Assembly (NCBI RefSeq): GCF_027922165.1
Contig: NZ_BSFD01000001.1
Coordinates: forward strand, 376,717-440,716
Length of the DNA stretch: 64,000 nt
From: Brevundimonas intermedia
Lineage (GTDB): Bacteria > Pseudomonadota > Alphaproteobacteria > Caulobacterales > Caulobacteraceae
Reading direction: 5' to 3'
Positions within the stretch are counted from its first letter, which is position 1. Each line of letters opens with the position of its first letter. Shown here piece by piece: positions 15,532-24,147 of the stretch. The position numbers and the translations under genes are program-made. The notes under the pieces are model-generated. The model was not told where the DNA came from. It saw only the letters and a program-made list of their open reading frames with translations, and ran no database searches.

Positions 15532-16239
15532 TTACTCCGAAGCGGGGGGCGGGGAAGCCGGTTGTTGACCCAGGCGATGATCGAGACGGTGATGCGGACG
15601 CTCGCCCCGGCGGGCCGGCATGGCGGCGCGGCGTTCTTCGGCGGTGACGACGCCGTTCTTGTCCGCGTCCATCTTGTCGAAGCGCTCGCCCAGCTTGGCG
15701 GCGACCTCGGCGATCACCACGGGGCCGGGTTCGCGACCTTCGGGACCGCCCGGCGCGCCGGGGCCTTCAGGACCGTCCGGACCGCGCATCGCATGGCGAG
15801 GGCCGCCGCGACCCGGACCCCGTTCGCCACGGGGACCGCGGTCGTCGCCGTCAGCCCGTTCAGGCCGGCCGGCGTCGAACTCGGCGCGGCTGATGGCGCC
15901 GTCGCTGTTCGCGTCCAGCTTGGCGAAGCGTTCATCAGCCCGCTCGGCGCGCTTGGCCTGCATGGCGGCCTCGCGCTCGGCGACGCTGACCGTGCCGTCG
16001 CGGTCTGCGTCCAGCGCCGTCAGACGGGCGATGCGCGCATCGACGAAGGCGGCGCGGGTCAGGTCGGCGTCCCGATCCGGGCCGCCCCCGAAAGGACGTT
16101 CCATGTCATTGGGCGGCGGCGGCGCGGCGGCCGGAGGCGGCGGTGGCGGCGGAACCTGTGCGGTGGCGGCGCCGGCCACAGCGCCCATGGATGCGGCCAG
16201 CGCGACGGCGCCGAGGCTGTTCAGAAAGATCTTTCTCAT
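15532..16239 (-). CDS. Exported EF-hand calcium-binding protein
   Basis: 235 residues from an ATG with an AAGGAG site 9 bases upstream. The N-terminus is a signal peptide ending near 'AGAATAQ', then a Pro-rich linker. Three EF-hand loops with proper D-x-D/N-x-D/N-G spacing are visible: 'DADRDGTVSVAE', 'DANSDGAISRAE' and 'DADKNGVVTAEE'. A Gly/Pro/Arg-rich stretch separates the second and third loops. Probably periplasmic and calcium-binding. It lies 66 bases upstream of, and in the same direction as, the ECF sigma gene, so it may belong to that regulon; this is inference. Confidence 0.85.
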   Translation of the reverse strand: MRKIFLNSLGAVALAASMGAVAGAATAQVPPPPPPPAAAPPPPNDMERPFGGGPDRDADLTRAAFVDARIARLTALDADRDGTVSVAEREAAMQAKRAERADERFAKLDANSDGAISRAEFDAGRPERADGDDRGPRGERGPGRGGPRHAMRGPDGPEGPGAPGGPEGREPGPVVIAEVAAKLGERFDKMDADKNGVVTAEERRAAMPARRGERPHHRLDHRLGQQPASPPPASE

Positions 16240-16285
16240 CTCGATATCTCCTTGGGCCGCTTGGCGCGGCCTTCGACATGCCCTG

Positions 16286-19219
16286 TCAGGAGATTGAACG
16301 CGGCCCCCGCTCATCTCCGTCGCGGGCCTCTTCGCGACCGGCGGGGACCGCGCGTTCGAAGGCTTTGCGCGCCCGCGCCCGCAGTTCGGTCAGTTCGGTC
16401 TTCAGCGCCTCGAAATCCTGCGCCCCCGCCGCCTCGGCCAGCCGCAGTTGGAAGACCCCCGGCTCGGCCTCGGGATCGACCCGGCCTTCGAAGGCGGCGG
16501 CCAGCAGATGGGCCAGCCGCTGCTGCACTCGCCAGGCCTCGGCCAGGACGGGGTCGTCGTGCAGGGCCTCCAGGGTCGACAATGTCAGGGGCTCGCCCTC
16601 CACGGCGGCCTGGAGCTGGCGGTATTGGGCCGCGAACTCCGCGTCCACCTGACCGCCGGGCGACAGTTTCAGATCCCAGAAGCCGTGCGGGCGGCGTTCG
16701 CGGTCCATCAGGGCGCGCATCTTGCGGACATCGGCGGCGATATCGACGCCGGGGCGGGGCCGACGCAGGGCCGCCTCGATCGCCGCCGAGACCCGGTCGC
16801 CGAAAACCGGATCACTGGCCCAGACGACACGCGCGCGGGTCAGGACCATGAACTCCCAGGTCTCGGCCTCGCCGGCGTAATAGTCGTCGAAGGTGGACAG
16901 CCGCACCGAGACCGGCCCCTTGGACCCGGTGGGGCGCAGCCGCATGTCCACCTCGTACAGGCCGCCCTCGGCCGTATGGGCCGACAGGGCCGCGATCAGC
17001 CGCTGGGTGAAGCGGGCGTAGAAGACGTCGGCGGTCCAGCCCTTGATCTCGGACACGGTCTCGGGCGGGGCGTCGTACAGGGTCATCAGGTCCAGGTCGG
17101 ACCCGGCCGTCATCTCGCGCGACCCGGCCTTGCCCAGGGCCACCACCGCCACCGCGCCGGGGAAGGCGCCGCCCAGCCGTTCGGTCTCGGCCAAAGCCGC
17201 GGGGGACAGGGTGCGCATGGCGGCGTCGGCCAGGGCGGCGTAGGCGCGGCCGGCCGCCTCTGGTCCCGCCCGGCCGGTAAGGGCGTGGATGCCGATGCGG
17301 AACATCTGTTCGCGGTGCAGGCGACGCACGGCGTTCATGGCGCCCTCGAAATCCTCGGTCTCGCCGGCCTCGCGCTGGATCTGTTCGGTCAGGCCGGTCT
17401 CGTCCGACAGATCGGCCAGGAAGCGCGCGTCCAGCACGCCGTCCAGGGCCGCCGGCTGACGCCCCAGGGTGCGGGCCAGACGCGGGGCGAAGGCCATGAC
17501 CCCCAGCACCATTTCGAACAGTCTCGGCTGGTTCAGGAACAGGGCCTGGACCTGGACCCCGGCCGCCAACCCCGAGAAGAAGACGGCGAAGCGGCGGAAG
17601 GCGTCGTCGGGCGCGCCGGACCGGGCCAGGGCCTCCAGCAGCCGGGGCGCCAGCCGGGTGAACAGTTCGCGCCCCCGCTCGGTCCGGGTCGCGGGGATGC
17701 GGCCGTGGTGCCAGCTGCGGATGGTGTCGGCGACCGAAGGCGCTTCGGAAAAGCCCATGCGACGCAGGGTTTCAAGGGTCTCGGGATCGTTCTCCACCCC
17801 GGTGAAGACCAGGCTGCCATAGCTGGAATCCAGTTCCTCGCCGCCTTCGAACAGTTCGCCGTAGCGGGTGTTGACCCGGACCAGCAGGGCCTCGACATGG
17901 GCGTCGAAGGCGGCCAGGTCGGTCCAGCCGGCCAGGGCGGCGACGGCGGCGCGGGCCTGGGCGTCCTCGGGCAGGCGATGGGTCTGCTCGTCGTCCAGCA
18001 TCTGGACCCGGTGCTCCAGCCCGCGCAGTTCGACATAGGCGGCCGACATCTCCTCGGCGACGGCGGTGGAGATGTGGTCCGCGTCGGCCAGGGCGTTCAG
18101 CGCCTCGATGGTGCGTTGACGCCGCAGTTCAGGGTCGCGTCCGCCCAGGATCAGCTGCTGGGTCTGGGCATAGAATTCGATCTCGCGGATGCCGCCCCGC
18201 CCCAGTTTCAGATTGGCGCCGGCGGCCTGCAGCCCCTCGCCGGTCTTGTGGACGTGGATCTGGCGTTTGATGGCCTGGATGTCGAGGACGGCGGCGTAGT
18301 CCAGGCTGCGTCGCCAGACGAAGGGCCGCAGGGCTTTCACGAACCGGGCGGCGGCGCGCTGGTCGCCCAGCACCGGCCGCGCCTTGATGAAGGCCGCCCG
18401 TTCCCAGTTCTGGCCGACGCTCTCATAATAGGCCAGGGCCATCGGCCCGGCGACCACCGGCGGGGTCGAGGACGGATCGGGCCGCAGCCGCAGATCGACG
18501 CGGAAGACATAACCGTCGGCCGTCCGTTCGGTCAGCAGGGTGGCGATCCCCTTGCCGACCCGGTTTGCGAAATCCTGCATCTCCTCGCCCTCGCGCATGG
18601 CCAGGCCCATCAGGCGCGGCTCGAAGAAGAGGGAGATGTCGATGTCGGACGAATAGTTCAGCTCGTTCGCGCCATGCTTGCCCATGGCCAGGCCGAACAG
18701 GCCGGGGACGGGGCCGCGCGCATCGTCGGGCGGCGAAATCAGACGGCCCCGCGCGCGCTGTTCCGCCGCGACGGCGCGCAGGGCGGCGCGGCAGGCGGCG
18801 TCGGCGAAGCTGGACAGGGCGCCGGTGACCTGATCCAGGTCCCAGACCCCGCCCAGATCGGCCAGGGCCGTCAGCAGGTGGAGATCGGCCTTCAGCACCC
18901 GCAGCGGGGCGCGCACATCATCAGGTTCGGCGTCCAGGGCGTCGGTGTCCGCGAGAATGCGGATCAGGCCCGAGGTCGGGTTCGTTTCCAGCAGCCGACG
19001 CAGGTGGGCGGGGCGGCGGCGCATCAGGCCCGCCAGATAGGGCGAGGCGCCGGCCACCGGGGCCAGGGCGGGCCAGGCTGCGTCCAGGGTCGCGCGCCAA
19101 CCGTCGGCCTCGGCGGCCTCGATCAAGGTCTCCAGCAGGCGCTCAGCGGCGGCAGGGTTCGCGACAGGCCCAGCCGGGGTCAGGATTTCGAACAGGGGTT
19201 GGGGCTTGGGATCGGGCAT
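16286..19219 (-). CDS. glnE: Bifunctional glutamine synthetase adenylyltransferase/adenylyl-removing enzyme
   Basis: 977 residues, normal for GlnE. It controls nitrogen assimilation by adenylylating and deadenylylating glutamine synthetase in response to PII. Both nucleotidyltransferase domains keep their metal-binding Asp pairs: 'LGRG' context then 'NELNYSSDIDISLFFE' in the N-terminal (deadenylylase) half and 'GSREMTAGSDLDLMTLYD' in the C-terminal (adenylylase) half. The C-terminal 'GQVDAEFAAQYRQL' is also typical. A palindromic repeat separates it from the histidine kinase gene, which lies downstream of the response regulator. Confidence 0.97.
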   Translation of the reverse strand: MPDPKPQPLFEILTPAGPVANPAAAERLLETLIEAAEADGWRATLDAAWPALAPVAGASPYLAGLMRRRPAHLRRLLETNPTSGLIRILADTDALDAEPDDVRAPLRVLKADLHLLTALADLGGVWDLDQVTGALSSFADAACRAALRAVAAEQRARGRLISPPDDARGPVPGLFGLAMGKHGANELNYSSDIDISLFFEPRLMGLAMREGEEMQDFANRVGKGIATLLTERTADGYVFRVDLRLRPDPSSTPPVVAGPMALAYYESVGQNWERAAFIKARPVLGDQRAAARFVKALRPFVWRRSLDYAAVLDIQAIKRQIHVHKTGEGLQAAGANLKLGRGGIREIEFYAQTQQLILGGRDPELRRQRTIEALNALADADHISTAVAEEMSAAYVELRGLEHRVQMLDDEQTHRLPEDAQARAAVAALAGWTDLAAFDAHVEALLVRVNTRYGELFEGGEELDSSYGSLVFTGVENDPETLETLRRMGFSEAPSVADTIRSWHHGRIPATRTERGRELFTRLAPRLLEALARSGAPDDAFRRFAVFFSGLAAGVQVQALFLNQPRLFEMVLGVMAFAPRLARTLGRQPAALDGVLDARFLADLSDETGLTEQIQREAGETEDFEGAMNAVRRLHREQMFRIGIHALTGRAGPEAAGRAYAALADAAMRTLSPAALAETERLGGAFPGAVAVVALGKAGSREMTAGSDLDLMTLYDAPPETVSEIKGWTADVFYARFTQRLIAALSAHTAEGGLYEVDMRLRPTGSKGPVSVRLSTFDDYYAGEAETWEFMVLTRARVVWASDPVFGDRVSAAIEAALRRPRPGVDIAADVRKMRALMDRERRPHGFWDLKLSPGGQVDAEFAAQYRQLQAAVEGEPLTLSTLEALHDDPVLAEAWRVQQRLAHLLAAAFEGRVDPEAEPGVFQLRLAEAAGAQDFEALKTELTELRARARKAFERAVPAGREEARDGDERGPRSIS

Positions 19220-19226
19220 TCAACTC

Positions 19227-19357
19227 TTCCGCTCATCCCGGCGAAAGCCGGGACCCAGTGCTTTCGCTTGGCACAGCGTTGGACCACGATCCTGACACGG
19301 ATCACAAGGCCGCGCGCCCAAAGGACTGGGTCCCCGCTTTCGCGGGGATGAGCGGAA
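19227..19357. repeat. 131-bp palindrome-ended intergenic repeat (R3)
   Basis: TTCCGCTCATCCC at the left end is mirrored by GGGATGAGCGGAA at the right end. Further in, 'GGGACCCAG' is mirrored by 'CTGGGTCCC', so the whole unit can fold into a long hairpin with two side stems ('CCCGGCGAAAGCCGGG', 'CCCCGCTTTCGCGGGG'). It fills the gap between the kinase stop and the glnE start almost exactly, leaving 4 and 7 bases. Similar 'tcatcccggcgaaagccggga' repeats are widespread in alphaproteobacterial genomes. Confidence 0.8.
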
Positions 19358-19361
19358 ATAT

Positions 19362-20780
19362 CTAGCTCAGGCTTGCCGGCGGCAGCACCAGGGCCACCCG
19401 CAGCCCCGGCCCGAAGCCGTCATAGGCGCCGGGGCCCTCGTCCAGCACCACCCGGCCGCCATGGGCCTCGGCCACCGCCGTGACCAGGGACAGGCCCAGG
19501 CCCGAGCCCGGCTCGGTGCGGCTGTTGTCCAGTCGCACGAACCGCTGGACCACCCGTTCGCGGTCCTCTTCCGGCACGCCGGGGCCGGTGTCGGTGACGG
19601 AATATTCGATCTCGCCCGACGACCGCCGCCGCGCCCGCAGCTTCACCGCCCCGCCGGCCGGGGTGTATTTGATGGCGTTGTCGATCAGATTGGCCAGGGC
19701 CTGGGCCAGGAAGGGCTGGTTGCCCTCGATCATCAGGCCGGTCTCGACCTCGGACGAGAAGTCGATCGACTTGTCCTCGGCCGCCGGTTCGTAAAGCTCG
19801 GCCATGTCGGCGGCCAGTTCGGCGGCGTCCATCAGCTTGGGGTCCGGCGCGCCCCCGGCTTGCAGCCGGGCGATGGCCAGGACGGTGTTGAAGGTCTTCA
19901 GCAGATGGTCGGCCTCGTCCAAGGCGATGCCCAGGGCGTCGACGCCGTCGATCTTGCCCGCCTCGGCGTCGATCAGGGCCACCTCCAGCTTGGCTCGCAT
20001 CCGCGTCAGAGGCGAACGCAGGTCGTGGGCGATGGCGTCGCCGGCATGGCGGATCGAGGCCATCGACCCCTCCAGCCGATCCAGCATGGTGTTCAACCCC
20101 TGGCCCAGTTCGTCCAGTTCGTCGCCGGTGTGGCGGATGACGGCCCGCTGCTTCAGGTCGCCGTCCTGCACCGCCTGAACGACGCGGTTCAGCCCGCCCA
20201 TGGCGCTTTCGACGCGACGACTGACGTAGAGCCCGCCGGCCAGCCCCAGCAGCATGACCAGCCCCATGGCGCCCCACAGGGCCTGGGTCAGGCGGGCCAG
20301 ATATTCCTCGATGCCGCCGATGTCTTCGCCGACGAGCAGGGTGTCGCCGCCCGCCAGAGGCATGATCACCCCGATAGAACGGCGGGTCTGAACGCGTCCG
20401 TCGGGATCCGTGCTGGTCAGGCGGAAGGTGCTCCATTCGCCCCGCCCGACTTCCGGCGCCCCTTCCAGATCGAAGGGCATGACGGACAGGTTGCCGGTGA
20501 CGATCTTCCCGTCCGGCCCGGTCAGCAGATACAGATAGGGGCCGCCTCGGATGGTCCGTTCGACCAGGGCCTGGTTCAGGGCGTCGATCCCGCGCGTGCG
20601 GTGGACGGCGGTCAGGGCCTCCAGCTCGGTCTCCACATCCGTCCGCGCGCGGGCCTGGGCCTCCGACGCCGAGGCGAAATAGACATAGGCCAGGATCGCC
20701 CCCGCCGCCGCCACGAACAGGGCCAGGAACAGCAGCGTCAGCCGGAAGGGCGTGCGGCGAAGGAGGGAGGGAAGGCGCAT
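19362..20780 (-). CDS. Membrane sensor histidine kinase
   Basis: 472 residues with two N-terminal transmembrane helices (about 14-34 and 163-184) enclosing a periplasmic domain, a HAMP region ('RRVESAMGGLNRVVQAVQDG'), the phosphoacceptor His in 'GDAIAHDLRSPLTRMRAKLE' and a full ATPase domain ('NLIDNAIKYTPAGG', 'VTDTGPGVPEEDRERV', 'EPGSGLGLSLVTAVAEAHGG'). It is the obvious partner of the OmpR-type regulator encoded upstream, but a 450-base DUF559 element now separates the two genes. The signal is unknown. ATG start. Confidence 0.93.
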   Translation of the reverse strand: MRLPSLLRRTPFRLTLLFLALFVAAAGAILAYVYFASASEAQARARTDVETELEALTAVHRTRGIDALNQALVERTIRGGPYLYLLTGPDGKIVTGNLSVMPFDLEGAPEVGRGEWSTFRLTSTDPDGRVQTRRSIGVIMPLAGGDTLLVGEDIGGIEEYLARLTQALWGAMGLVMLLGLAGGLYVSRRVESAMGGLNRVVQAVQDGDLKQRAVIRHTGDELDELGQGLNTMLDRLEGSMASIRHAGDAIAHDLRSPLTRMRAKLEVALIDAEAGKIDGVDALGIALDEADHLLKTFNTVLAIARLQAGGAPDPKLMDAAELAADMAELYEPAAEDKSIDFSSEVETGLMIEGNQPFLAQALANLIDNAIKYTPAGGAVKLRARRRSSGEIEYSVTDTGPGVPEEDRERVVQRFVRLDNSRTEPGSGLGLSLVTAVAEAHGGRVVLDEGPGAYDGFGPGLRVALVLPPASLS

Positions 20781-20783
20781 GGG

Positions 20784-21185
20784 TTAAGAGAACTCTCCCT
20801 CCCCCTGCGGGGGAGGGGGGGCGCCGCGCTGCGGCGACCGGGTGGGGCGGGCCAGGCAAGACCCACGCACATCTTCGATGATCTCCGCCAACTGATCCCG
20901 GACCCGGAGATTGTCATAGCGCAAGGTGATCAAACCCTCTCTTGCGAAGACCGCGTCACGCACGCGATCCTGCTTCGCACGGTCTTCATCTAAGTGGGAC
21001 CCGCCGTCCACTTCCACGATCACCCCTCGGGCCCAACAGAAGAAATCAAGGTAGTAGCCGCGCAGCGGCGCCTGTCTTCGGAAATGCAAACCGTCAGATC
21101 GGAGAGCGCGCAGGGCGACCCATAGACGGGCTTCCGCTGGAGTGAGCGTTTTCCGCATGGCGCGCGCCCGAGCAATTTTCGCCAT
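20784..21185 (-). CDS. DUF559 (Vsr/PD-(D/E)XK-like) endonuclease-domain protein in a palindromic element
   Basis: 133 residues from the ATG at 21185. The DUF559 domain is complete: 'RKTLTPAEARLWVALRALR' with Glu18, 'FRRQAPLRGYYLDFFC' with Asp47, 'GVIVEVDGGSH' with Glu58 and Asp60, then 'VRDAVFAREGLITLRYDN'. Family members resemble very-short-patch-repair endonucleases and have no settled function. The last residues ('SPQRGAPPPPQGEGE') are encoded by the terminal inverted repeat, and the stop lies just outside it. The gene lies between a response regulator gene and its kinase gene. It may be the gene that mobilises the element; that is inference. Confidence 0.88.
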   Translation of the reverse strand: MAKIARARAMRKTLTPAEARLWVALRALRSDGLHFRRQAPLRGYYLDFFCWARGVIVEVDGGSHLDEDRAKQDRVRDAVFAREGLITLRYDNLRVRDQLAEIIEDVRGSCLARPTRSPQRGAPPPPQGEGEFS

Positions 21186-21244
21186 GTCGCCCTGCCCTCC
21201 CCACCCGGACGCTACGCGTCCCCCCTCCCCCGAGGGGGAGGGAG
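20795..21244. mobile_element. 450-bp palindrome-ended unit (R2) carrying DUF559
   Basis: The left end 20795-20818 is identical to the 24-base end of the repeat in fliP. The right end 21222-21244 is its inverted copy with one base missing. Subterminal sequences also match the fliP copy: 'gggtgggg' plus 'ggcaag' on the left and 'ccctgccc' plus 'ccccacccgg' on the right. Between them is a complete DUF559 gene. It occupies the space between a response regulator and its kinase almost exactly (11 and 14 bases left over). No target duplication is evident. Confidence 0.8.
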
Positions 21245-21255
21245 AATAGATGCGC

Positions 21256-21927
21256 CTAGGCCTCCAACCTATATCCGGCGCCGCGCACGGTCTGGAGCAT
21301 CGCCCGCTCAAACCCCTTGTCGATCTTGGAGCGCAGGCGGCTGATGTGGACGTCGATGACGTTGGTCTGGGGGTCGAAATGATATTCCCACACCTTCTCC
21401 AGCAGCATGGTGCGGGTCACCGACTGGCCGGCGTGGCGCATCAGGAACTCCAGCAGCTGGAACTCACGCGGTTGGAGGTCGATCTCGGTCGTTCCGCGAT
21501 GGACGGTGCGGGCGATCAGGTTCATTTCCAGGTCGCCGACCTTCAGCACCGTCTGGACCCCGCCGGTCTCGCGACGGCGTGACAGGGCCTCGACCCGGGC
21601 GATCAGTTCGGCGAAGGCATAGGGCTTGACCAGATAGTCGTCGGCGCCGGCCTTGAGCCCCGTGACCCGGTCCTCGACCTCGCCCAGGGCCGACAGGAAC
21701 AGGACCGGGGTCTGGTCCCCGCCCTTGCGGACGGTTTCCACCATGCCGACGCCGTCGAGGCGCGGCATCATCCGGTCGACCACATAGACGTCATAGCCGC
21801 CCTTCTGAGTTTCCAGCAGGCCGAACGCCCCGTCCACGGCATGGGTCACATCATGCCCCGCTTCGGACAGACCCCGCACCATGGCCGTCGCCGCCTCTGC
21901 GTCGTCCTCGACCACCAAAATCCGCAT
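21256..21927 (-). CDS. OmpR/PhoB-family response regulator
   Basis: 223 residues: receiver domain with acidic pocket 'MRILVVEDDAE', phosphoacceptor Asp51 in 'YVVDRMMPRLDG' and Lys in 'DDYLVKPYAFAELIARVEAL', then a winged-helix domain ('IDLQPREFQLLEFLMRHAGQ', 'VIDVHISRLRSKIDKGFERA', 'VRGAGYRLEA'). It should bind DNA as a phosphorylated dimer. Its cognate kinase gene lies downstream on the same strand, interrupted by the DUF559 unit. The ATG follows GGGAGG. Confidence 0.95.
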   Translation of the reverse strand: MRILVVEDDAEAATAMVRGLSEAGHDVTHAVDGAFGLLETQKGGYDVYVVDRMMPRLDGVGMVETVRKGGDQTPVLFLSALGEVEDRVTGLKAGADDYLVKPYAFAELIARVEALSRRRETGGVQTVLKVGDLEMNLIARTVHRGTTEIDLQPREFQLLEFLMRHAGQSVTRTMLLEKVWEYHFDPQTNVIDVHISRLRSKIDKGFERAMLQTVRGAGYRLEA

Positions 21928-21947
21928 GGAACCCCTCCCGGAATCAA

Positions 21948-21981
21948 AATCGCCGCCGATGGTAGCGCATCGGCGGCGATT
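21948..21981 (-). terminator. Terminator of the DegQ-type protease gene
   Basis: AATCGCCGCCGATG and CATCGGCGGCGATT form a perfect 14-base stem around GTAGCG. On the minus strand the hairpin is followed by TTTGATT, and it starts 14 bases after the protease stop. It separates the protease/cytochrome c maturation block from the two-component genes. Confidence 0.8.
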
Positions 21982-21995
21982 CAGTGAGTTACGGC

Positions 21996-23537
21996 TTAGT
22001 CAGCTTTCTTAAGCTCCAAGACATAGGGCACATTCCCCGCGCCCCGCGCCCAAATCAGCAGATAGGCGCCCGGCCGTCCCGAAGCCCTGACCGCGTTGAC
22101 GGCGTTTCGGAACTCCTCGACCGTTCGGACCGGCGTGTTCTGAACCTGCTGGATCACGACGCCCTGCGACAGCCGCGGATCAACGCCGTTGGCGACGCCT
22201 GTCACTGCCAGCCCCTCGACCGAGGCGGGCGCGCCAAGTCGCTGGCGCAGCGCCGGCGTCAGCGGCGCGACGGTGAGGCCTTCAACCGTCGCCGAGGCGC
22301 CGGGCGTTGCGCTCGGCGCGTCGCCGCCGCTGCTGCTTCCATCCTGGCTGTTCAGCTCGGTCTCTGACGGGCGCTTGGTCGAACGGGCCGTAATGGTTTG
22401 ACGGCGACCGTCGCGTAGCACTTCCATTCGCAGGGTGTCGCCCGGCTTGGCCGAGCCGACCATTCGCGTCAGCTTCGTCGAGGAATCGATCGTCTCGCCG
22501 TTAAGGGAAACGATCAGATCGCTGAACCGCAGGCCGGCGCGATCCGCCGGGCCGTCCGGCGTGACGTTGGAGACCAGGGCGCCCTTCTGGTTTTCCGGCA
22601 AGCCCAGGGCCGCCAGTTCCTCGGCGGTCGGGGTGCTGATCTGAACGCCCAGATACCCCCTCTCGATCACCTCGCCACGCATCAGTTGCGTGGTGATCCG
22701 CTTGGCCGTCTCGGCCGGGATGGCGAAGCCGATGCCGACCGAAGCGCCGGTCGGCGAATAGATGGCCGAGTTCACGCCGATGACGCGGCCGTGGATGTCG
22801 AAAGTCGGACCGCCCGAGTTGCCCCGGTTGATGGCGGCGTCGATCTGAAGGAAGTCGGTATAGGGGTTTTCGCGTCCGCCGATGTCGCGGGCTTTGGCCG
22901 AGACAATACCGGCGGTCGCCGTACCGCCCAGACCGAACGGGTTGCCGATGGCGATGACCCAGTCGCCGACGCGCGGATCGGCCGTCTCTTCGAAGCTGAC
23001 GTATTTGAAATTGTCCCCATCGACCTTGATCACCGCCAGGTCCGTCGCCTCGTCGCGCCCGACCAGACGCGCCGTCAGTTCGCGGCCGTCCGACATCTTG
23101 ACCTTGATCTCGGTGGCGTCGGCGACGACGTGGTTGTTGGTGACGATGAAGCCGTCCTGCGAGATGAAGAAGCCGGAACCGGCGCCCTGGGTCGTCTGGG
23201 GCTCGGCGTCTTCGCCTTGACCGCCTTGTCCCTGAGGCGGGACGAACTGGAACGGCAGGCCGGGGATCTGGAAGGAACCCTGCGGCTGGTCGACCTTGAC
23301 CGTCACATCGATCTGAACGACGGCGGGAGCGACCTGTTCGAAGATGTTGGCGAAGCTGTTGGGCGCGCCGGGCGGGGGCGAGAAGCTGTCGCCATTGGCC
23401 GGGACGGGGGTGATCCGGTTCACCGCCTGGGGGTCGGCGTGGGCGCCGGGCCAGCTCATGAAGCCGCCGGCGGTCGCCGCCGCCGCGAGGGTTAGGCCGG
23501 CCGCGGCCCCGAGAATGAACTCTTTGCGCTTCAGCAT
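21996..23537 (-). CDS. Periplasmic DegP/DegQ-type serine protease (HtrA family)
   Basis: 513 residues from the ATG at 23537, which gives a membrane/signal segment 'FILGAAAGLTLAAAATAGG'. The trypsin-like catalytic triad is His136 (NNHVVAD), Asp167 (EATDLAV) and Ser241 (RGNSGGP). Two PDZ domains follow: the first ending in 'GERGYLGVQISTPT'-like sequence and a second near the C-terminus ('GVANGVDPRLSQGVVIQQVQ'). HtrA proteases degrade or refold misfolded envelope proteins. It follows ccmH on the same strand after a 103-base gap. A Gln/Gly-rich insert (about 100-118) precedes the protease core. Confidence 0.93.
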   Translation of the reverse strand: MLKRKEFILGAAAGLTLAAAATAGGFMSWPGAHADPQAVNRITPVPANGDSFSPPPGAPNSFANIFEQVAPAVVQIDVTVKVDQPQGSFQIPGLPFQFVPPQGQGGQGEDAEPQTTQGAGSGFFISQDGFIVTNNHVVADATEIKVKMSDGRELTARLVGRDEATDLAVIKVDGDNFKYVSFEETADPRVGDWVIAIGNPFGLGGTATAGIVSAKARDIGGRENPYTDFLQIDAAINRGNSGGPTFDIHGRVIGVNSAIYSPTGASVGIGFAIPAETAKRITTQLMRGEVIERGYLGVQISTPTAEELAALGLPENQKGALVSNVTPDGPADRAGLRFSDLIVSLNGETIDSSTKLTRMVGSAKPGDTLRMEVLRDGRRQTITARSTKRPSETELNSQDGSSSGGDAPSATPGASATVEGLTVAPLTPALRQRLGAPASVEGLAVTGVANGVDPRLSQGVVIQQVQNTPVRTVEEFRNAVNAVRASGRPGAYLLIWARGAGNVPYVLELKKAD

Positions 23538-23640
23538 CTTGGTCCTTGCGATCCTTTGTCGAGGCCGACGCCCCGTCTTCGCTCTTGATATAGGCGGAAC
23601 CGGCGTGACGCCAATTCCAGCGTTCGATGGATGATCCCGA

Positions 23641-24147
23641 CTAGCGCCCGTCGTGAGGCGAGGTTGCGTCCAGATCGCGGCGAAGCTTCTCATTTGCGAG
23701 AATGTCTTGCAGCCGACGTTCCTCGTCCGGGGAAAGGGGCTCGGCCTCGGCGGAACCGCGACGGGCGCGGACCATAAGGACCAGCAGCGCCAGCGCCGCC
23801 AGGGCGAAGGGGCCGAACCACAGCAGCCAGGTTCCGGCCCGCACCGGCGGGGTGAACAGGATATAGTCGCCGAACCGGCGCACCAAGTCGTCGCGTACCG
23901 CCTGGTCGGAGGCGCCGGACGCGATTTCCTCGCGGATCAGGCGGCGCATGTCGCCGGCGACGCCCGCCGGACTGTCGGCGATGGCCTCGTGCTGGCAGAC
24001 GACGCAGCGGACGTCCTTGAACAAGGCCTGGGCGCGGGCTTCCTGGGCAGGATCGTTCAGCGGACGGTCGGGCGCGGCGGGGGGCTCGGCCGCCGTCAGC
24101 ATCAGCGCCAGGACCGGCGCGGCCAGCAGGATCGAGAGCCGCCTCAT
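23641..24147 (-). CDS. ccmH: Cytochrome c maturation protein CcmH
   Basis: 168 residues. A signal peptide, then the conserved 'DVRCVVCQHEAIADSPAGVA' with the redox CxxC (Cys48, Cys51), 'DMRRLIREEI' and 'YGDYILFTPP'-type motif ('RFGDYILFTPPVRAGTWLLW'), and a C-terminal membrane helix. CcmH reduces apocytochrome c heme-binding cysteines before ligation. It overlaps the ccmF stop by four bases. ccmG, usually between ccmF and ccmH, is absent here. Confidence 0.95.
   Translation of the reverse strand: MRRLSILLAAPVLALMLTAAEPPAAPDRPLNDPAQEARAQALFKDVRCVVCQHEAIADSPAGVAGDMRRLIREEIASGASDQAVRDDLVRRFGDYILFTPPVRAGTWLLWFGPFALAALALLVLMVRARRGSAEAEPLSPDEERRLQDILANEKLRRDLDATSPHDGR

Noticed and set aside
16448..19351. 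Plus-strand open frame (967 codons) opposite glnE
   Set aside because: Shadow of glnE; Gly/Gln/Arg-rich without motifs.
20784..21311. Longer DUF559 start at 21311
   Set aside because: It would read through the repeat end into the regulator gene; the ATG at 21185 begins at the conserved domain.
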